Shown: positions 33,448 through 46,261, counted from the first letter of the stretch. The stretch: 64,000 bases of DNA from Ulota crispa (GCA_963920765.1 OY987242.1:20360002-20424001); one strand, 5' to 3'. Numbers and translations are program-made. The notes: a model not told the origin generated them from the sequence alone.

Positions 33448-35891
33448 ATGGCCCGAGTTGCGCAGCTTGCCAAGCGCTTCTCCGAGGCTGCGTCGTTGCT
33501 GCCCACGAGCTGCACTGCGGGTGTGTTCTCTATGTCTTTGGTATTTTAGATATCCTCGCATCAGTTTCTCTCTTTTATTACCCTGACGTGTTTTATCGTG
33601 TGGCTTGATTGATGAGGTTTTGTTTTTAGGGTTGTGGCTTGGGTTAGCGGGGTTTGAAGACTCGGCGCCGGTCTTTTTTCTTATCTCGTGGTGTCACGTT
33701 TGGCAGATGTGGCTGGAGGCGAAGGGACAAGCGGTACCAGTCTGTTGTTCCGAAGGTGGGCTACGAAGAAGGCCGGAGGGTCCACTCAGAACGGTCGTGA
33801 TTCGAAACCTAAGAATCTCGGTGTGAAGAAATACGGTGGACAGGTTCGTCACATTATCTTTTTTTATGTCTATTTCATTTCACGAGGTTCTCGTTTGTTG
33901 TGGTGAGCGATCGAGAGTATTTCTCTACCATCTCGAGACGAAGTTCATTTAGCTCGGGTGTAGTGGTCTGCCACTTTTGGATTCCTTCTTCAGTGCGTAA
34001 AAAATTGTCTCTTTTGTGTCCTAAACTTCGTTTGTTGGTTCCTCTTTTGCGTTTGCTTGTATTGCGGCAGTCGAACTGGAATGTGTTCTTTTTTATTAAT
34101 TCTGAGCTTCTCGGACATAGCTAGCATCGTGTCCACTTGGGGAGTATCTTGTCAGTACGGTGCTCTGGACGATGCGGTGTTTAGAGTGATGTCGCAGTAT
34201 GATTTGTCGTGGTGTGGCAGCGGCCAGGCAACCTTAAAACTTCTTCCATGATGTTTGTGCTACTTCATGAGCTTGCCCTACTGTTGAAGAGTTCTCAGCT
34301 TTTTGCATCTAGGGTTTCTTTGATTTTTCTTTTACCCCTAAAGAACCAAATAGGTCGCTTTGGACCTCATGATTTTTAGCACTTTTGAGTAGGTCATATG
34401 CGGATTTTCTATTGTTTAGTTTTGTGTTCATTTATATGATCTTTTGTTCTATCCAAGATAGACGTGATTTTATTTTTGGGATTTGAGGTCTGTTGCATTC
34501 CCGTGTGTACAATGCTGTCGCTCATTGCGCAGTTATTGAATGGTGGAACATGCTAGAATGGTTGGCGAGTGGGCAGTTAAGCAGACATTTCCATGTCTGT
34601 TGCTAACAATCATTTGCCAGAGAATCTCAAGTTGAGCCATGATGATTCCAAACACCAGTATAAAGCCAGTTCTGCTTCTGAGATCTGTGAATGATAAACT
34701 GGTTAAAGACTGAGCTCTTTTTTCTGTAGTGATAAGAGACGGATATGCTTGCAGTGACGACAAGAAAATTTCGTCAAGCTCAACAGACTTGATACGGGGA
34801 TAGAAACCTAGTTTTGCATCCCATATGATAGTTAACCCGCTGATCCGAGCAAGCATACCGCTTAAATAATAGTATAGTTTTATGTCTGGTGTGCTACAAG
34901 GGTGTTCAAAGTTTATGCTTGTCCATGGGCGTAACTTTTATCCCATATGGCTGTAGCCCAAATGGAATATTAAAGTTTATACACAGCCTATGAGTATATT
35001 GGATTTTACCTTTCATTCATTTTGATCTTGAGTCTAGTGAAGATAATAGAGTAGAGGCTGAGGTGTTGTTTCTCTACCTCGTTAGTTACTCTTCACAAAC
35101 GGAAGGGCCCACAGTGCACGATCGCTGTGGGCGTGTCACTGCTTCTCAGGCCCGGAAAGCACCTTCGAGCTAATCACCCTGGTCTGTTTTTAAGCAGGGA
35201 CCACAGCATATTCTAGTCATATTTTTGGTTGTTTTTTGTTCGGTCAGCGCTGTGATGATAACGCCGTGAGGCTTTTGTGAAGTGCTCAACGGAGTACTGT
35301 GGGCAAATAATCAAAACGACTTCTTCTTCCACTGAGCGCAACTTGAAAACGGATAAATTAGTGTTGAGGTCATGGGTTCTTTCGTGACTTCTAAGATGAT
35401 GTTTTCGTTCATACCGTACATATGGAATCTATAAGTTTTGCATTTTGAAAACATCATATTTTTCAGCATGCAAATTAACTTTACTCGAGTAACTGGAAAT
35501 TACGTAGTTTTTTACATTGTTGTGTTGGTTGATGGTCCTCTGTTTTAGGTGGTCTATATTAAGTGGAATGCATCAGGGTTTGAATGCTTGGTGTCATGTC
35601 TGCATGGCTTATATTGAATGTTGTTCTTTGCTGCAGAAGGTAATTCCAGGAAATATTATTGTCCGGCAGCGCGGCACACGTTTTCATCCTGGCGATTTTG
35701 TAGGCATGGGCAGAGATCACACACTCTTTGCTCTTGCGGGTGGTCAGGTGAAATTTGCCAAGGATCCTTTGACAGGTCGCAAATGGGTGCACGTTGAGCC
35801 CACTGGCGGTCCTCCTCTCCACCCTGCCTTCAGCCACCTTAGCTCTAAAGCTACGGAGAATGCTTCTGCCCATGTTACTACTGTAGGTTGA
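33448..35891 (+). CDS. Ribosomal protein bL27, probably mitochondrial
   Basis: Component of the large subunit of a bacterial-type organellar ribosome, near the peptidyl transferase centre. Exons 33448-33520, 33707-33843 and 35637-35891 with consistent phases give 154 aa. Seen: a presequence-like start ([19 protein letters not shown]), then [35 protein letters not shown] sequence split here as [13 protein letters not shown] and [11 protein letters not shown], the bL27 hallmark; exon 3 continues [30 protein letters not shown] and GQVKF. A C-terminal extension after the core (about 35 aa) ends in HVTTVG. The presequence is rich in Arg, Ala and Ser without a plastid-like feel, so I favour mitochondria over plastids with moderate confidence. 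Intron 2 is long (about 1.8 kb) and contains a lone repeat terminus at 34334. Confidence 0.93.
34334..34352 (+). mobile_element. Isolated terminus of a TTAA-type element in a bL27 intron
   Basis: CCCCTAAAGAACCAA after TTTA resembles the left end of the E1-E6 family (CCCCTAAAGGACCAA). No partner end was found within the intron, so this is probably a relic. Confidence 0.4.
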
Positions 35892-36983
35892 GAGCAGATT
35901 CGACATGTCTGTGCCGAATCAATTATTTTTTGAGAAAAAACAAATTCGGCATCCGCTTTTGTAATTAAACAAGGTTGGGCACTTTCAAAAAAATTTGTTA
36001 TCTTCTACCTTCTAATATTAGCCCTTGGTATAAAATTTGCAGTAGATTGAGCCCTCTTGGAATCAACCTTAAACTTCTATTGCTAGTTGAGCCTAATGTC
36101 TTTTATAATATTTGGCATTTCAATTTTTTGATTTGTTTGACATTGGGCATTTTTGAAGAATAATATATGGAATAATTGGGCAAAATTTTGAGGAATTATT
36201 ATATGCTGAGTCTGCTCTCAACCTACAGTATACAGTCTTTTCTGAAACATTATACTACAGCCAGCTTACTTAAAACAGAGAGTACTCGTTGAAAAAGCAT
36301 GTTCGGGCTCTTTGATCTGGAGAAGGCGAAGGATAGTTTCATGGTCGGAGAGTATGATTTTAAATTGATAGACCCTTCGTCCCTGCATGTTGCAGGCGTT
36401 CGAGATGGTATCAGAAAACAGAGCTCCTCTAGAGTTGCAGTGCACGAGCATTCTCGACGAGGAATTGTAGTGATTGTGCCCTGCTGCTGTTGGTTTTGTT
36501 TGGTTCAAGAACGGGGAAACTTGTTTGTGATAAACTTTCATACTAATCGAACTTCAAATTATGACAAAATTTTCTGAAATACCTATGCTTATCACCTATT
36601 TTAACTACATTTTATCATTTAGTAGTGGGTTATATATTATGCCCAAGTACTTGATTTAATCTGAATTCTCAAGATTTCCGAAGCAATACCAGACCAAGCT
36701 CGACTGCCACCTGTTAGGGGAGGAAGTACGGTGGAATAATATTAGAAAGAAACACCAGCAGTCTAGGGTGCAAACTTGGAGAGAACTTGAGAAACAAAGT
36801 ACAGTAGTGCCTCTTTAAGATGAACCTTTATAAGAAAAAATGCTTCCCTAAGATGAAGGAGATGATTGTCCTTGGTGGTTGGGGACTTACAAAGAGATGT
36901 GTTTGGTTACAATGAATGCTTCCCTTACACAAAATGAATATGCTGTCTAGAGACCTTCATCTTATTGAGGCACCATTGTAGTA
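35892..36983. other. Spacer after bL27, no supported gene
   Basis: Holds the bL27 3' untranslated region and AT-rich DNA. A 92-codon frame at 36299-36577 (MFGLFDLEKAKDSF start) has near-normal composition but no known domain, no splice partner and no upstream promoter signal. Confidence 0.4.
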
Positions 36984-37306
36984 AGGTAGGAGGCTTGAAC
37001 TCTGTTACGGCACTGATATCACTCACCTCCCTAAATGAACTTTGTTGGTACATGTCCTTATTCATTTTCAGAAATATACAATGGGTGTACATTTAAGGAA
37101 GTGATCCATTTTAGAGCCCTATGACCTTTCCACTTCAAATTTTCATAACTAATTTCACTTTGCTCCAAAAAATACAAAATAACTTGAGTTAGATGCCAAT
37201 TCCTCTTGTCTTTCAAGGAAAATTTACTAAAATATGTTTCAAGAAGTTTCACCTCCCCAAAATTCAATTTCAGCTCTTAGATGGTCGGCTTATGAGCCTC
37301 TTACCT
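36984..37306. mobile_element. MITE family A, copy 3 (inverted relative to copies 2 and 4)
   Basis: TA flanks at 36982-36983 and 37307-37308. The left end is AGGTAGGAGGCTTGAAC and the right end is GAGCCTCTTACCT. The interior is the reverse complement of copies 2 and 4. 323 bp, no coding capacity. Confidence 0.85.
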
Positions 37307-38952
37307 TACATGGCACTTCTAGAGAGAAAATCAAACAGGAACTTTTGACATGCATGTTGTAAGAGCATCATCAATTTGTACACTTGAAAAGAGACGGGCT
37401 TGTGTTTTGCTTGGTGGGAGCCACTTTAGATAGAGGTTTAGGGATTTTTAGGGCTCTAATGTTGCCATTGGAACGGGAATGCCGAACTTGACCCCATTAA
37501 AACCACCTCCTAGAGCAGCATATTGTCTCATTTTTCCGTGCCCTAGCTAGTTTTCCCAATGCGCACGATATTTGCTGACAAAGTGACACGTTGCTTGTGA
37601 TGGCTTAGAATAGCTTGCAATAGCCTGCAATTTCCCAACAACAACTTGCAAGTGCTTACATTCTTCTACTACCGTGCTTAAATTTGCAACGGGAGTTGCG
37701 TCAACATTGGGAAGATCCAACCGATGAAAGAAACTACATACTTAAGGGACGGGGAGCGACGCAGAACCGGCCACTTCTGAGTCCCATTCCTAGTGTACAC
37801 ATTGATGATGCTGTAAGAAGTTGGTATCTTTGATTATTTAATTAGTTGCTTGGAAATTGAGGTGAAGTTGTGTAAAGATTTGCAAATAATAATGCAAGTG
37901 GCTGTGCAATTAAGTGCATGTTGTATGCTAGATATTGGCAGACCTCTCGTATAAATCCAATGTAAGCTTTATAGAATTCTACAATCAGTGGAAGTAACTT
38001 AGTAATGGCCCTCAATTCCAGGAAGTGAGAGTTTGATCGAGTGCAAAGACGTTATGATTTACAGCATCCTCCTTTTTCAAAAGCAAGTTCTGTTCAAGTT
38101 GGCCTCTGGAAGGAAGTTAGTATACAACTCTGCTTTGATCTTGAATCCTATTTCTTTTTACAGCAAAATATGGTTTTTTCTGTGCCTTTTCTAGAGAAAG
38201 ATCTTGTATTATCATGGTGGTTTCAAGACTTGTTTTTTTGTAGTTTTCCTTGTTTGTTCATGCAAGAGAAGCCATGCGTCGATTTTTGCACAAATATGAG
38301 CAAGCAAACTTTCTATTTTTCCAATGAGAAGATGCAAGCTTCTTTCTGGTTTTCCAATGAGAAGATGTAATCTTTTGCTTGAGAAGACTACTGTTCCTCC
38401 TACAAAAACGCCTGAGAAATTTGTGTGTTTCTTGAGTTTTAGAACCTCCTAATATTCACTTCAACTTATAGTAATATCATCTCTAGTTGGGGATTTCAAA
38501 ACTTGGAAAATTTTGCAGTTGGACTTATTTTTCCCCTTCGGCCCTTTCTGTAAATAAAAAAAAATGCATGAACTTTTATTCACCATGTTAAATGCACAAA
38601 ATCTTTTTTTATCTCATAACAAAAATGGTGTTTTGCATGAGACATTTCCCATTTTTTTTTTGTCAATTTTCAAGAGGCACTCTCATGACATTTTTACACT
38701 TTTTCTTGATACCAAGGCTATATAGGGCAAAGAAGCAAGTTCAAAACAAATGAAGAAGTAAATTGTGTTCTAGAAAATTGGGGGACAATTACTTTGCTTA
38801 CAAAATTATGCATTGTTTTACTAAAAATAATTTCTTTACTAAGGATAAGAGTTTCAAGACAACAATTTGTGAAGAAACAAAACCTATAATTTGATATAGA
38901 CATAAAAATAAGTGTAAAAATTCAAGGACTTTGCTTTTACACAAAGTACATA
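37307..38952. other. Spacer between two family A MITEs, no gene seen
   Basis: AT-rich with long T-runs after 38500. No recognisable open frame or repeat shared with the rest of the window was seen. Confidence 0.5.
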
Positions 38953-39279
38953 AGGTAAGAGGCTCATGAACCGACCATCTAAGAGGTGAAAGTGAATTTT
39001 GGGGAGGTGGAACTTCTTGAAATATTTTGCAGTAAATTTTCCTTGAAAGATTAGAGAAATTGGCATCTAACTCAAATTATTTAATGTTCTTTAGAGCAAA
39101 TTGGAATTAGTTATGAAATTTTGAAGTGGAAAAGTCATAGAGCTCTAAAATGGATCACTTCCTCAAATGTACGTCTACTAAACATTTTTGAAAGACTATG
39201 AATAAGGACATGTACTGGTGGAATTCATTTGGGGAGGTGAGCAGTATTACTGCCCTAACGGAGTTCCAGCCTCTTACCT
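38953..39279. mobile_element. MITE family A, copy 4
   Basis: TA flanks at 38951-38952 and 39280-39281. The ends are AGGTAAGAGGCTCATGAA and CCAGCCTCTTACCT. It is in the same orientation as copy 2 (19584) and is the longest of the intact copies (327 bp). Confidence 0.85.
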
Positions 39280-40177
39280 TACTGTCACTTGTTTTGAACA
39301 CATCGCCATTTTGAAATGCCTGTTTATGCTAGTGTGGCTTAACCTAGAGGTTTAGGGCCGTTACTGACACATTCTCCTTTTTCATACCAAATTCTAGTTC
39401 AAAACGGAATTTGGACTGTCATTGTTCCACTTTAGTACGGCAATAGAATTTGCATGCAAAAGTGCATGTGAAAAGGACATTTCATCATTTCTCGCAGTAC
39501 TGCAGCCCCATCGCACCGTTGCGAACCTCCGTAATCTCACCCGACTTTGGGAACGCCCCAGCTATGACATTAGAGAGGTCTGGGTGTGGAAGTACCCATG
39601 TCCTAATCTGGCGCAACTGCTGTGAGGTCATCCTGAATGGACGTGGACGAAGGAGAGAAAAACACGTGTACACCATGATCTCAATTATCTGACAATTAGG
39701 TTTGAATATAATCGACAGAGTACAGTATTGCCGAAACAACCGATACACTGAAGATAAAAAGTCCTGAGAGCCAAAAAGGGGAAGTTTTCAACTAAAAAAT
39801 AAGTCCACATCCAAGTCGAGCTCTTGGCAGTGGAACTGGTGTTGCAATTGCAAATGGCTGGTACCCAGTCTCAACTATTTTACAACGTGCTGGCAAGGAT
39901 CTCCACCTCCGTCCCCCCCAAGGCTGTGCACACTCTCACTACACCTCTCTCTTTCTCTGTTTCATGCTGGAAAAAGCCTTGGGGAGTAGCAGTAAGGTTG
40001 GACGACCCGGTGCCACGAATCAGCGACCTCGTGTACAAAAGACGTCCGGAATGGTTTGAATGCGCTGGCTACTCTAGTCGCTAAATTCTACCTTCCGACC
40101 TACGAAAATTGGGGCTCAAACCCTCTCAGAATTGGCACCAAATTGAATGTACAGAAAAACCAGACGGGTGTGGCTGG
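39280..40177. other. Spacer and 3' region of beta-carotene hydroxylase
   Basis: Contains the presumed 3' untranslated region of the minus-strand hydroxylase. A GC-richer patch at 39490-39660 carries a minus-strand frame (about 50 codons before the stop) that could be an exon or a gene relic; no domain was recognised. Confidence 0.4.
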
Positions 40178-42200
40178 TCATTCTTTGCGAGACTTGTTTC
40201 TGGAGTTCAGTACCTTCTGAAGCTCTGCCTCGCCTCCCACGTTCTCCAGTTCCTGCAGTAATGATGACAGGCAACGTTATAACAGCCATTTAGCAGAATT
40301 TCTACCAAATTTTTTATACAGCTAAGAAGTTTACAGTGTTAAATTTTTCAAAAAAACAGCTTTTTAGCAGAGTTTATAAGCACTTGAGCTAAAAGTGAAA
40401 ATCATGTTTGGGATCACTGAAGGGCACTGATAAAACTGAGCTTGAGAAAATGAGATTACCTGAGGACCGAGGAAGAGACCGTAGGGTACACCACCGAAGA
40501 GATCTGCGTGGTGAAGCTGGAACACACAACAAATCGAGTACGGTCAGCAACAGTGAAAAATGGATCTGATTAACGATTGAATGGTGTAGTGAAACCTTTG
40601 TAAGTGTTGCTTGCCTGATGTGCAGCTGCCACTTTTTGAAGGTAAGGAACGTCGGCAATGGGCCCAACGGGAAACCTTCGGTGCACCAACCCGTCGTGGA
40701 CAAACATGTACGCCATGCCGAACATTGTAATCCCTAATCCTGCTCCAAAGCAGAGACCTGGCACGAGACCGCTGTTGAAAAACCCGTACGCCATGAGCGC
40801 TATGGCCGGGACAGCATTGATGATCGCGAATACGTCGTTCGTCTCAAATGGCCCCTCTCGAGGTTTATGATGCGACTGCAAACGCACAACCACACGACAG
40901 AGTTTAGCACGGGTGGATGCAGACCAAACGATTTCTGGGTTTAAAATGGTCACTCATCGGACTCAAAGATTTGGATAGGTTGGTTTGAAGAATTTGGGTT
41001 TTAGTCATACAAATATGGGAAAATTTCATGGATACCCGTAAAGTTTGCAATATTTTCATAGATACCCCTGTTTTTTCAGAAATTTCACAAATACCCTTGG
41101 GCCAAAACATTCAGGCGTTTGTTTTCTTGTGCATGTCACTTCCCTTCTCCCTTTGTGCGCAAATTATTGCTACTTCTTTGTTTCATTATATTCCCTGCCT
41201 CAACATTGGTCATGAAGAGAGTACGAGCACAATAAATGCCTGAAAATTTTGGTCCAAAGGCATTTGTGAAATTTCTGAAAAAGCAGGGGTGTCCATGAAA
41301 GCATTGCAAACTTCAGGGGTGTCCATGAAATTTTCCCTACACATATATATACTCCTACAGAATGCTAAAACGACATGGGGGTTAAGAAAGAGGCAAGGTG
41401 AAGGTTTTGGGGTGCGAGATCACGTGCTCACCTCGTGCATGTTCCAGAGAGAATCGTGCCAGAGAGCTTTGTGAGCCCACCGCGCCCAATATTCCATGCC
41501 CACGGCGGCGCCGATGGCTAACGCGAGCGTCCCGAGGATCTCCGTGTAGGGCAGCACTGAACCCTGCAAGGGCGACCAAGGAGCTCCGTACATTAGCTAG
41601 CTCTGGATAACGTTGCGGATTAACCGGTGACGACATGGATAACGAGAAAGGGCATTCAAGCTGTGGCGATGATGCGAGTACCTGCATTTGCCAATAGAAC
41701 CGGTAGTACACAGCGCCAGCTGACAGGGCGGCGAACCCAACACTAGAGGCTATGGCTGCCAGCAAATAAATCGTCCGCTCGCCTTTCCTGTTGCGCTTCT
41801 TCTTCGTCGTCGTCGTCTTTCCATGGTCGCTTTCTTCCTGGGAGGGATCCGACGTCGCGGCCGACACCAATGACGACGCGAATTCGATGTCGGATACGCG
41901 CGGAATCTGTGCATTGTCACGCACCACGGATTCCGCTCTGCTGAGCAGTTCGTCTATATCGACCGGCCGCTGCATCGGTTCCTGCGGAAATGGACTGGAG
42001 GCGACGCACCGAGGCCTCGCTCGTGTGGATAATAAGTCTACTACTGGTCTCGAGAAAAGTTTCGCTGCAAGGAGCTGAGTACTGTTCCATCGATTACTAC
42101 CCAAGGGATTGAACACTAGAACTCCTGGTGCATTGCGACGGCTTCCAGTGGAGCACGGCTGAGTCACACATTGCAGCTTGGCTGCACCGCACTTGGCCAT
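40178..42200 (-). CDS. BCH: Non-heme di-iron beta-carotene hydroxylase (plastid)
   Basis: Hydroxylates the beta-rings of beta-carotene to give zeaxanthin via beta-cryptoxanthin in plastid membranes. Exons 41682-42200, 41432-41563, 40615-40875, 40460-40516 and 40178-40252; 347 aa. Seen: a long Ser/Arg-rich transit-type N terminus, a hydrophobic segment near residues 145-170 (YLLAAIASSVGFAALSAG), then four histidine motifs of the family: H204/H209 (HKALWH), H216-x2-H219-H220, H277/H282 (HDGLVH) and H303-x2-H306-H307. The last motif is completed by exon 4 (LHHADLFGGVPYGLFLGPQ). Known: these histidines ligate the di-iron centre. The intron between exons 3 and 4 has a GC donor (CAG followed by GCAAGC). 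The intron between exons 2 and 3 carries a MITE. The enzyme looks intact. Whether the paralogue is BCH1 or BCH2 cannot be said. Confidence 0.95.
41017..41337. mobile_element. MITE family I, copy 2, in a beta-carotene hydroxylase intron
   Basis: A 321-bp element lies wholly in the intron 40876-41431. It starts GGGAAAATTTCATGGATACC and ends with the complement. The arms include GCAATATTTTCATAGATACC and AAATTTCACAAATACCC. It matches the copy in the ABC1K intron at 15973-16291. Confidence 0.85.
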
Positions 42201-42869
42201 AGTTCCTGGCCCCGCAAGCGCAGCAATTCAATCCTGAATCCTAGTGTTGAATCTAAGCCCCACAACCGGCGGCAGAACGCGACTGGCGATCAATTCAATT
42301 GCGGCACTCGATTGAACAGGCACTCCCGTGAATCTCAACCCACAATGAAGAAACGCAAATCATATGTTGCAGCGAGGTGGACAGAGACCTTCAGGGAGTC
42401 TAGATTGTGCCCATCCCCACATGTGGGGTGCAAGCAGGAGAGCGCAGCCTGCAGCCTGGAAGGTCTGCTGGCCCTACCGAAGCCACCTCATTTGGTGGTG
42501 GGGCCTGGCCGGGGGGGGGCTGGTGGGTTGAGTTCCTCTTTCAATTGGTTTTCTGCGCAAGTCCTTCGGGGGGCGGTTCACACCAGTGACCGGGGCAAGG
42601 TCCGGGAAATATATGAGATTTTTCTACCAATCCCTGTATTGAACCGGTTTATCAAGGAGCTCTTTCGGTTATTTTCTGTATTTCACACTATAAATGATTT
42701 TTTAAAAAAAATTTGACCAATTTTTAGCCAAAGTTTATAAATTTCAAACAGTTTTTTCTCTTTTCACTCGGCTAGCATTGAACTAGCGGTCGGTTCTTCC
42801 TAGACCTTGGACCGGGGAGAACCAACTATCAGTACAAAGAAAGCCGGTTGAAAAGGCAAACATTACGAA
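42201..42869. promoter_or_regulatory. Upstream region of beta-carotene hydroxylase
   Basis: GC-rich to about 42600, with a CCGGGGGGGGG run near 42510, then AT-rich. This is the likely promoter and leader. No discrete element was identified with confidence. The open frames on the plus strand here are antisense or upstream shadows without domains. Confidence 0.45.
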
Positions 42870-43283
42870 GGGGATTGATATGTCTACCACACCCTTTTAG
42901 CTATTCTACCACATCCCATGGGTAAATTCTAGATTTCTACCATCAAAAAGCTGAATTTGAGAATTTGGAATTTAGATTTGGACTTAGAGACTATGATTTA
43001 GTCTAGAATCCCAAAAAGGTTCCAACTAAACAACACCCAATGAAAAAGCTTATCTTTTTTTATAAACAAAAGTTAAAGTAGTTATTTTTCCTTGAGCTAA
43101 GCTTTTTCATTGGGTGTTGTTCAATTACAGCCTTTTATTATGATTCCAGACAAAATCAAGGTCTCTAAGTCCAAAATCTGAATTCCAAATTCTCAAATTC
43201 AACTATTTGATGGTAGAAATCTAAAATTTACCCCGAGGGTGTGGTAGAATAGCTAAAAGGGTGTGGTAGACATATTAATCCCC
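42870..43283. mobile_element. Foldback element family F, copy 1 (414-bp palindrome)
   Basis: Two arms of roughly 180 bp in inverted orientation, separated by a short loop near 43055-43095. The outer ends are GGGGATTGATATGTCTACCA and the complement of GGGGATTAATATGTCTACCA. Shared internal blocks include CCATCAAAAAGCTGAATTTG, TTTGGACTTAGAGAC and CACCCAATGAAAAAGCTTA. A TACGAA hexamer lies just outside the left end and 3 bp outside the right end, a possible target duplication. No coding capacity. Confidence 0.85.
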
Positions 43284-43412
43284 TAATACGAAACAGGAAA
43301 AACTCTCAAAATCTGAAATCATCAAATAAATATCAGTCAAATTTACAAAAGGAGTTCAATTACTGTATAAATACATGCAATGTAGGTGATTTCTGTTGCA
43401 TGTTTTGAGAGA

Positions 43413-43728
43413 CACTACACCAAATAGTGCATTTAGGTTGCTTCAACAATTAGGTTGCCTCAACAATTAGGTTGCCTTACCTTGGAAAGTTGTCTCATGA
43501 CCCACCACTTGCCCACTTGGAAGTGCATACAATTCTTTACATATTTAGATTTCACTTGGTTTACAACTTGGATATTGCTAGCTTGTCTTTCTATAGTTGC
43601 CAAGTGTTTTAAAAATAATTTGTTACAATAATTATTGCTAAAATTTACTGTAGCAATAGTAAGTATTTAAATAGTGTGGAATGTCAAGAAATTAGTGCAG
43701 GGCAACCTAAATGCACTATTTGGTGTAG
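43413..43728. mobile_element. MITE family C, copy 2 (CACTA-like ends)
   Basis: Starts CACTACACCAAATAGTGC and ends with the complement of CTACACCAAATAGTGCATTT, both followed inward by AGGTTGC. The left edge reads CACTA, the hallmark of En/Spm-type elements, but the right edge reads CAACTA in complement, so the last bases differ. The AGGTTGCCTCAACAATT motif is tandem-duplicated next to the left end. Confidence 0.75.
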
Positions 43729-45673
43729 TTGAAAATAAGAAATGCAAGATTTTAGCTAGCTACACTCAAAATTTATCTGCGCACTAGTTTGCACTAGGTT
43801 TTTTATTTTATTTTCTAACCAATGGATATATGGCATTCTTTGAAAATGGTTTGTAGCTTGCTGGCTCCATCCTTTTTTTGGTTGGAGTTGATGGCCCATA
43901 TGCCTGGATTCTTGCAGCATCATCAAGAGCATCATGATGGTTAATGATGAAATTAAGGAGAAACTCGCACAATCAACTTTTTTGACAATGCTCTTGGATT
44001 TGTCACATCATAAAATGAGGGCATCAATTCTCACTTTGATAAGAATTTTATGAAAACCTAGATTGCCAAGCGATTTTCATTATAGCAATGTGGCATTTTT
44101 TTAAATTTTTTCCCTTTCTTTCTGAAGGCTTGAATTTTTTTTTTTTTAAGGCAATTGGCCACATAATTGCCCAAAAAAAACGTTGGCTTGCATTTAATGT
44201 CCTATATGATCCCAGGTTCCATTGAAATCTTAGATTGTGATTGGTCAAGATTGAAAGTTACACTCTAGAAATTTGAATTGAGCTCCTAGCCTTGATTCAT
44301 AAGAAAAATTCTTATAAAGTCTTGGCACCAAAAACGTGGGTCTTTGCTAAAAAGTTGGATGGAGTGTTTTGCTCAACTCAACTTTGAACCTAAAGGTCTA
44401 TTTACACTTGTTGTTGAGAGTGGTAATAACAAAGGAAAATTAAATGCATCTGGATACATTTTTAAACTATATTCATATTGCTAATACCACTCCTAACACC
44501 AAGTGTGAATATATCTTAAGTCCTATTACTTTTTTGCATAAAATATCTAAAAAAAATTTGTATTATTTTATGTCCTTTATAACTTTAAATAAGTTGAAAC
44601 CTCACTTTGAAGTGAAACTTGCACAAACATGATGTGTGGCAAGTGTGAACCATCCTTGATTTGCATGCCCTACTAAGATTATGGGCAAGAGATTTTGCAA
44701 TTGAAAATGCAGAGAAATCTCATTTACATAGAATTTGTGATAATTCTGAGAAAACATTTTTGAAGAACGTTTTTTCCACAAATTTCTTTGTTTTATATCA
44801 TTTTTTGTTATTTATTTGGACATCATTAGTCTTATGAGTACAAATAATGAATACTAAGTTATATCTATAAGCATATAAAATTTCTTTTCAAACAAAAATA
44901 TAATATGCAAAAACACCAACATCGCAATTTGGGAGAAAACTTTAGGTTCTTTTTATTGTTGCTAAACAATTTTGTAATTCTGAATTGCATGTGCAAATGC
45001 TTCCTTCCTAGCCTCCAACTTGAGCTTGCAATTTTTTTGCACAATTTCATTTACGTTATTATAATATCTGTTTTGTTTGCAATTGAAAAACATGCATACA
45101 ATAATCCGTAACAATCCCATCTTTCTGACGCTTGATCATGAAGGTATTTTTGTACCTTTATTCATAGCCTCAATTCTATATGATGCATTTCTAGAGCATT
45201 TCTAAAAGTGCACAATTACAAGAATTTGATGTTTTATTTGTACTTGAAACATTTCAATAAACACTCTTCAAGAAAATGAATTTTCTAGAAGTCACATGCT
45301 AGTAGTTATACAAAATTCATTATAAAAATTAATACACCTCTATAACACAATAAAATTTTGATCTTTTACACTGCAACCCATCATCAATTGCTTCAACAAA
45401 ATCATCCATGTCAATAGCATTTGAATCTTTTATTCCTTTGTTGATTAAAGCAGTCTAAAACACATGCTCAAATTTTTTCCAACACCATTTTCAAGACAAT
45501 TTATCTTTGTCAATTTGTTTACCAGTTTTTTTTGTAGAGAGACTCTACTTTGCTCAGGCTCGTCTTCTTCTCCTTTTTTTTCTTTTTTTCCTTTATGCAA
45601 TGAATTGCTGTTGCATTTATTTTTGGTGCTTGGTACCAGTATGAATCAAATGTTGCAGTTTTAATTACCTTTA
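43729..45673. other. AT-rich spacer, no gene seen
   Basis: No frame with recognisable content. A few low-complexity runs occur, including a T-run near 44140 and a T/C-rich run near 45580. Confidence 0.55.
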
Positions 45674-46176
45674 GAGCATCTCCACCCGTTGGCCAGTGGA
45701 ATGACATGCCATATGGCTCAGTCTAGCCCCTTCATGGAGAATTGTCTCGTTATTTAATTCTCCTGTCCACCGGATTGGATTTAAGAGGACACCTTACAAG
45801 GTTTGGAATTAGAAGCAATGCCAAAAATAGATGCAATTTATGGTTGCTCCAAAGCATCTTTGCCATTGCAACATAGGATGCTCTAGGCATCTTTGCCACA
45901 ACAACATGGGCAAATCAATAGTTTAGACGTTAGGGAACTAATGGCAAATAACTTGGGGCCTCACCAACCATCAAGGCAATAAATAAAAGTGTCAGAGCCA
46001 CAATTCAAGCACGTTACAAATGAAAACTATCATGGCAGCTAAGAGTGCATGGAGCCTTCTTTGATGCGGCTTGGCAAAAAATTGCCATCACTGTCTCAAC
46101 GCTGCACACTCTAAAATCGGAAACAATCCTAAGGCCACGGTAGATGACAGGCCAGAGCCAACCGGTAGAGATGCTC
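45674..46176. mobile_element. Tourist/PIF-Harbinger-like MITE, family H copy 1 (503 bp)
   Basis: TTA is duplicated on both sides (45671-45673 and 46177-46179). Ends are GAGCATCTCCACC and the complement GGTAGAGATGCTC. Known: a 3-bp TTA/TAA duplication with such ends is typical of Tourist-like MITEs moved by PIF/Harbinger transposases. No coding capacity seen. Confidence 0.8.
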
Positions 46177-46261
46177 TTATTGGAGCCAGACCGTATCTTT
46201 TAAAATAAAAATCAAGATGGTCATGGATGGCATTTGTTCTTTACCCTCCACCAACAACGGT

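Noticed and set aside
36299..36577. 92-codon frame starting MFGLFDLEKAKDSF
   Set aside because: Not matched to any family and without a promoter or splice context; left as spacer.
41382..41681. Reading of the first hydroxylase exon straight through to 41382
   Set aside because: A GT donor after residue 173 and the strongly conserved histidine exon at 41432-41563 in another frame show that this part is intron plus frame shadow.
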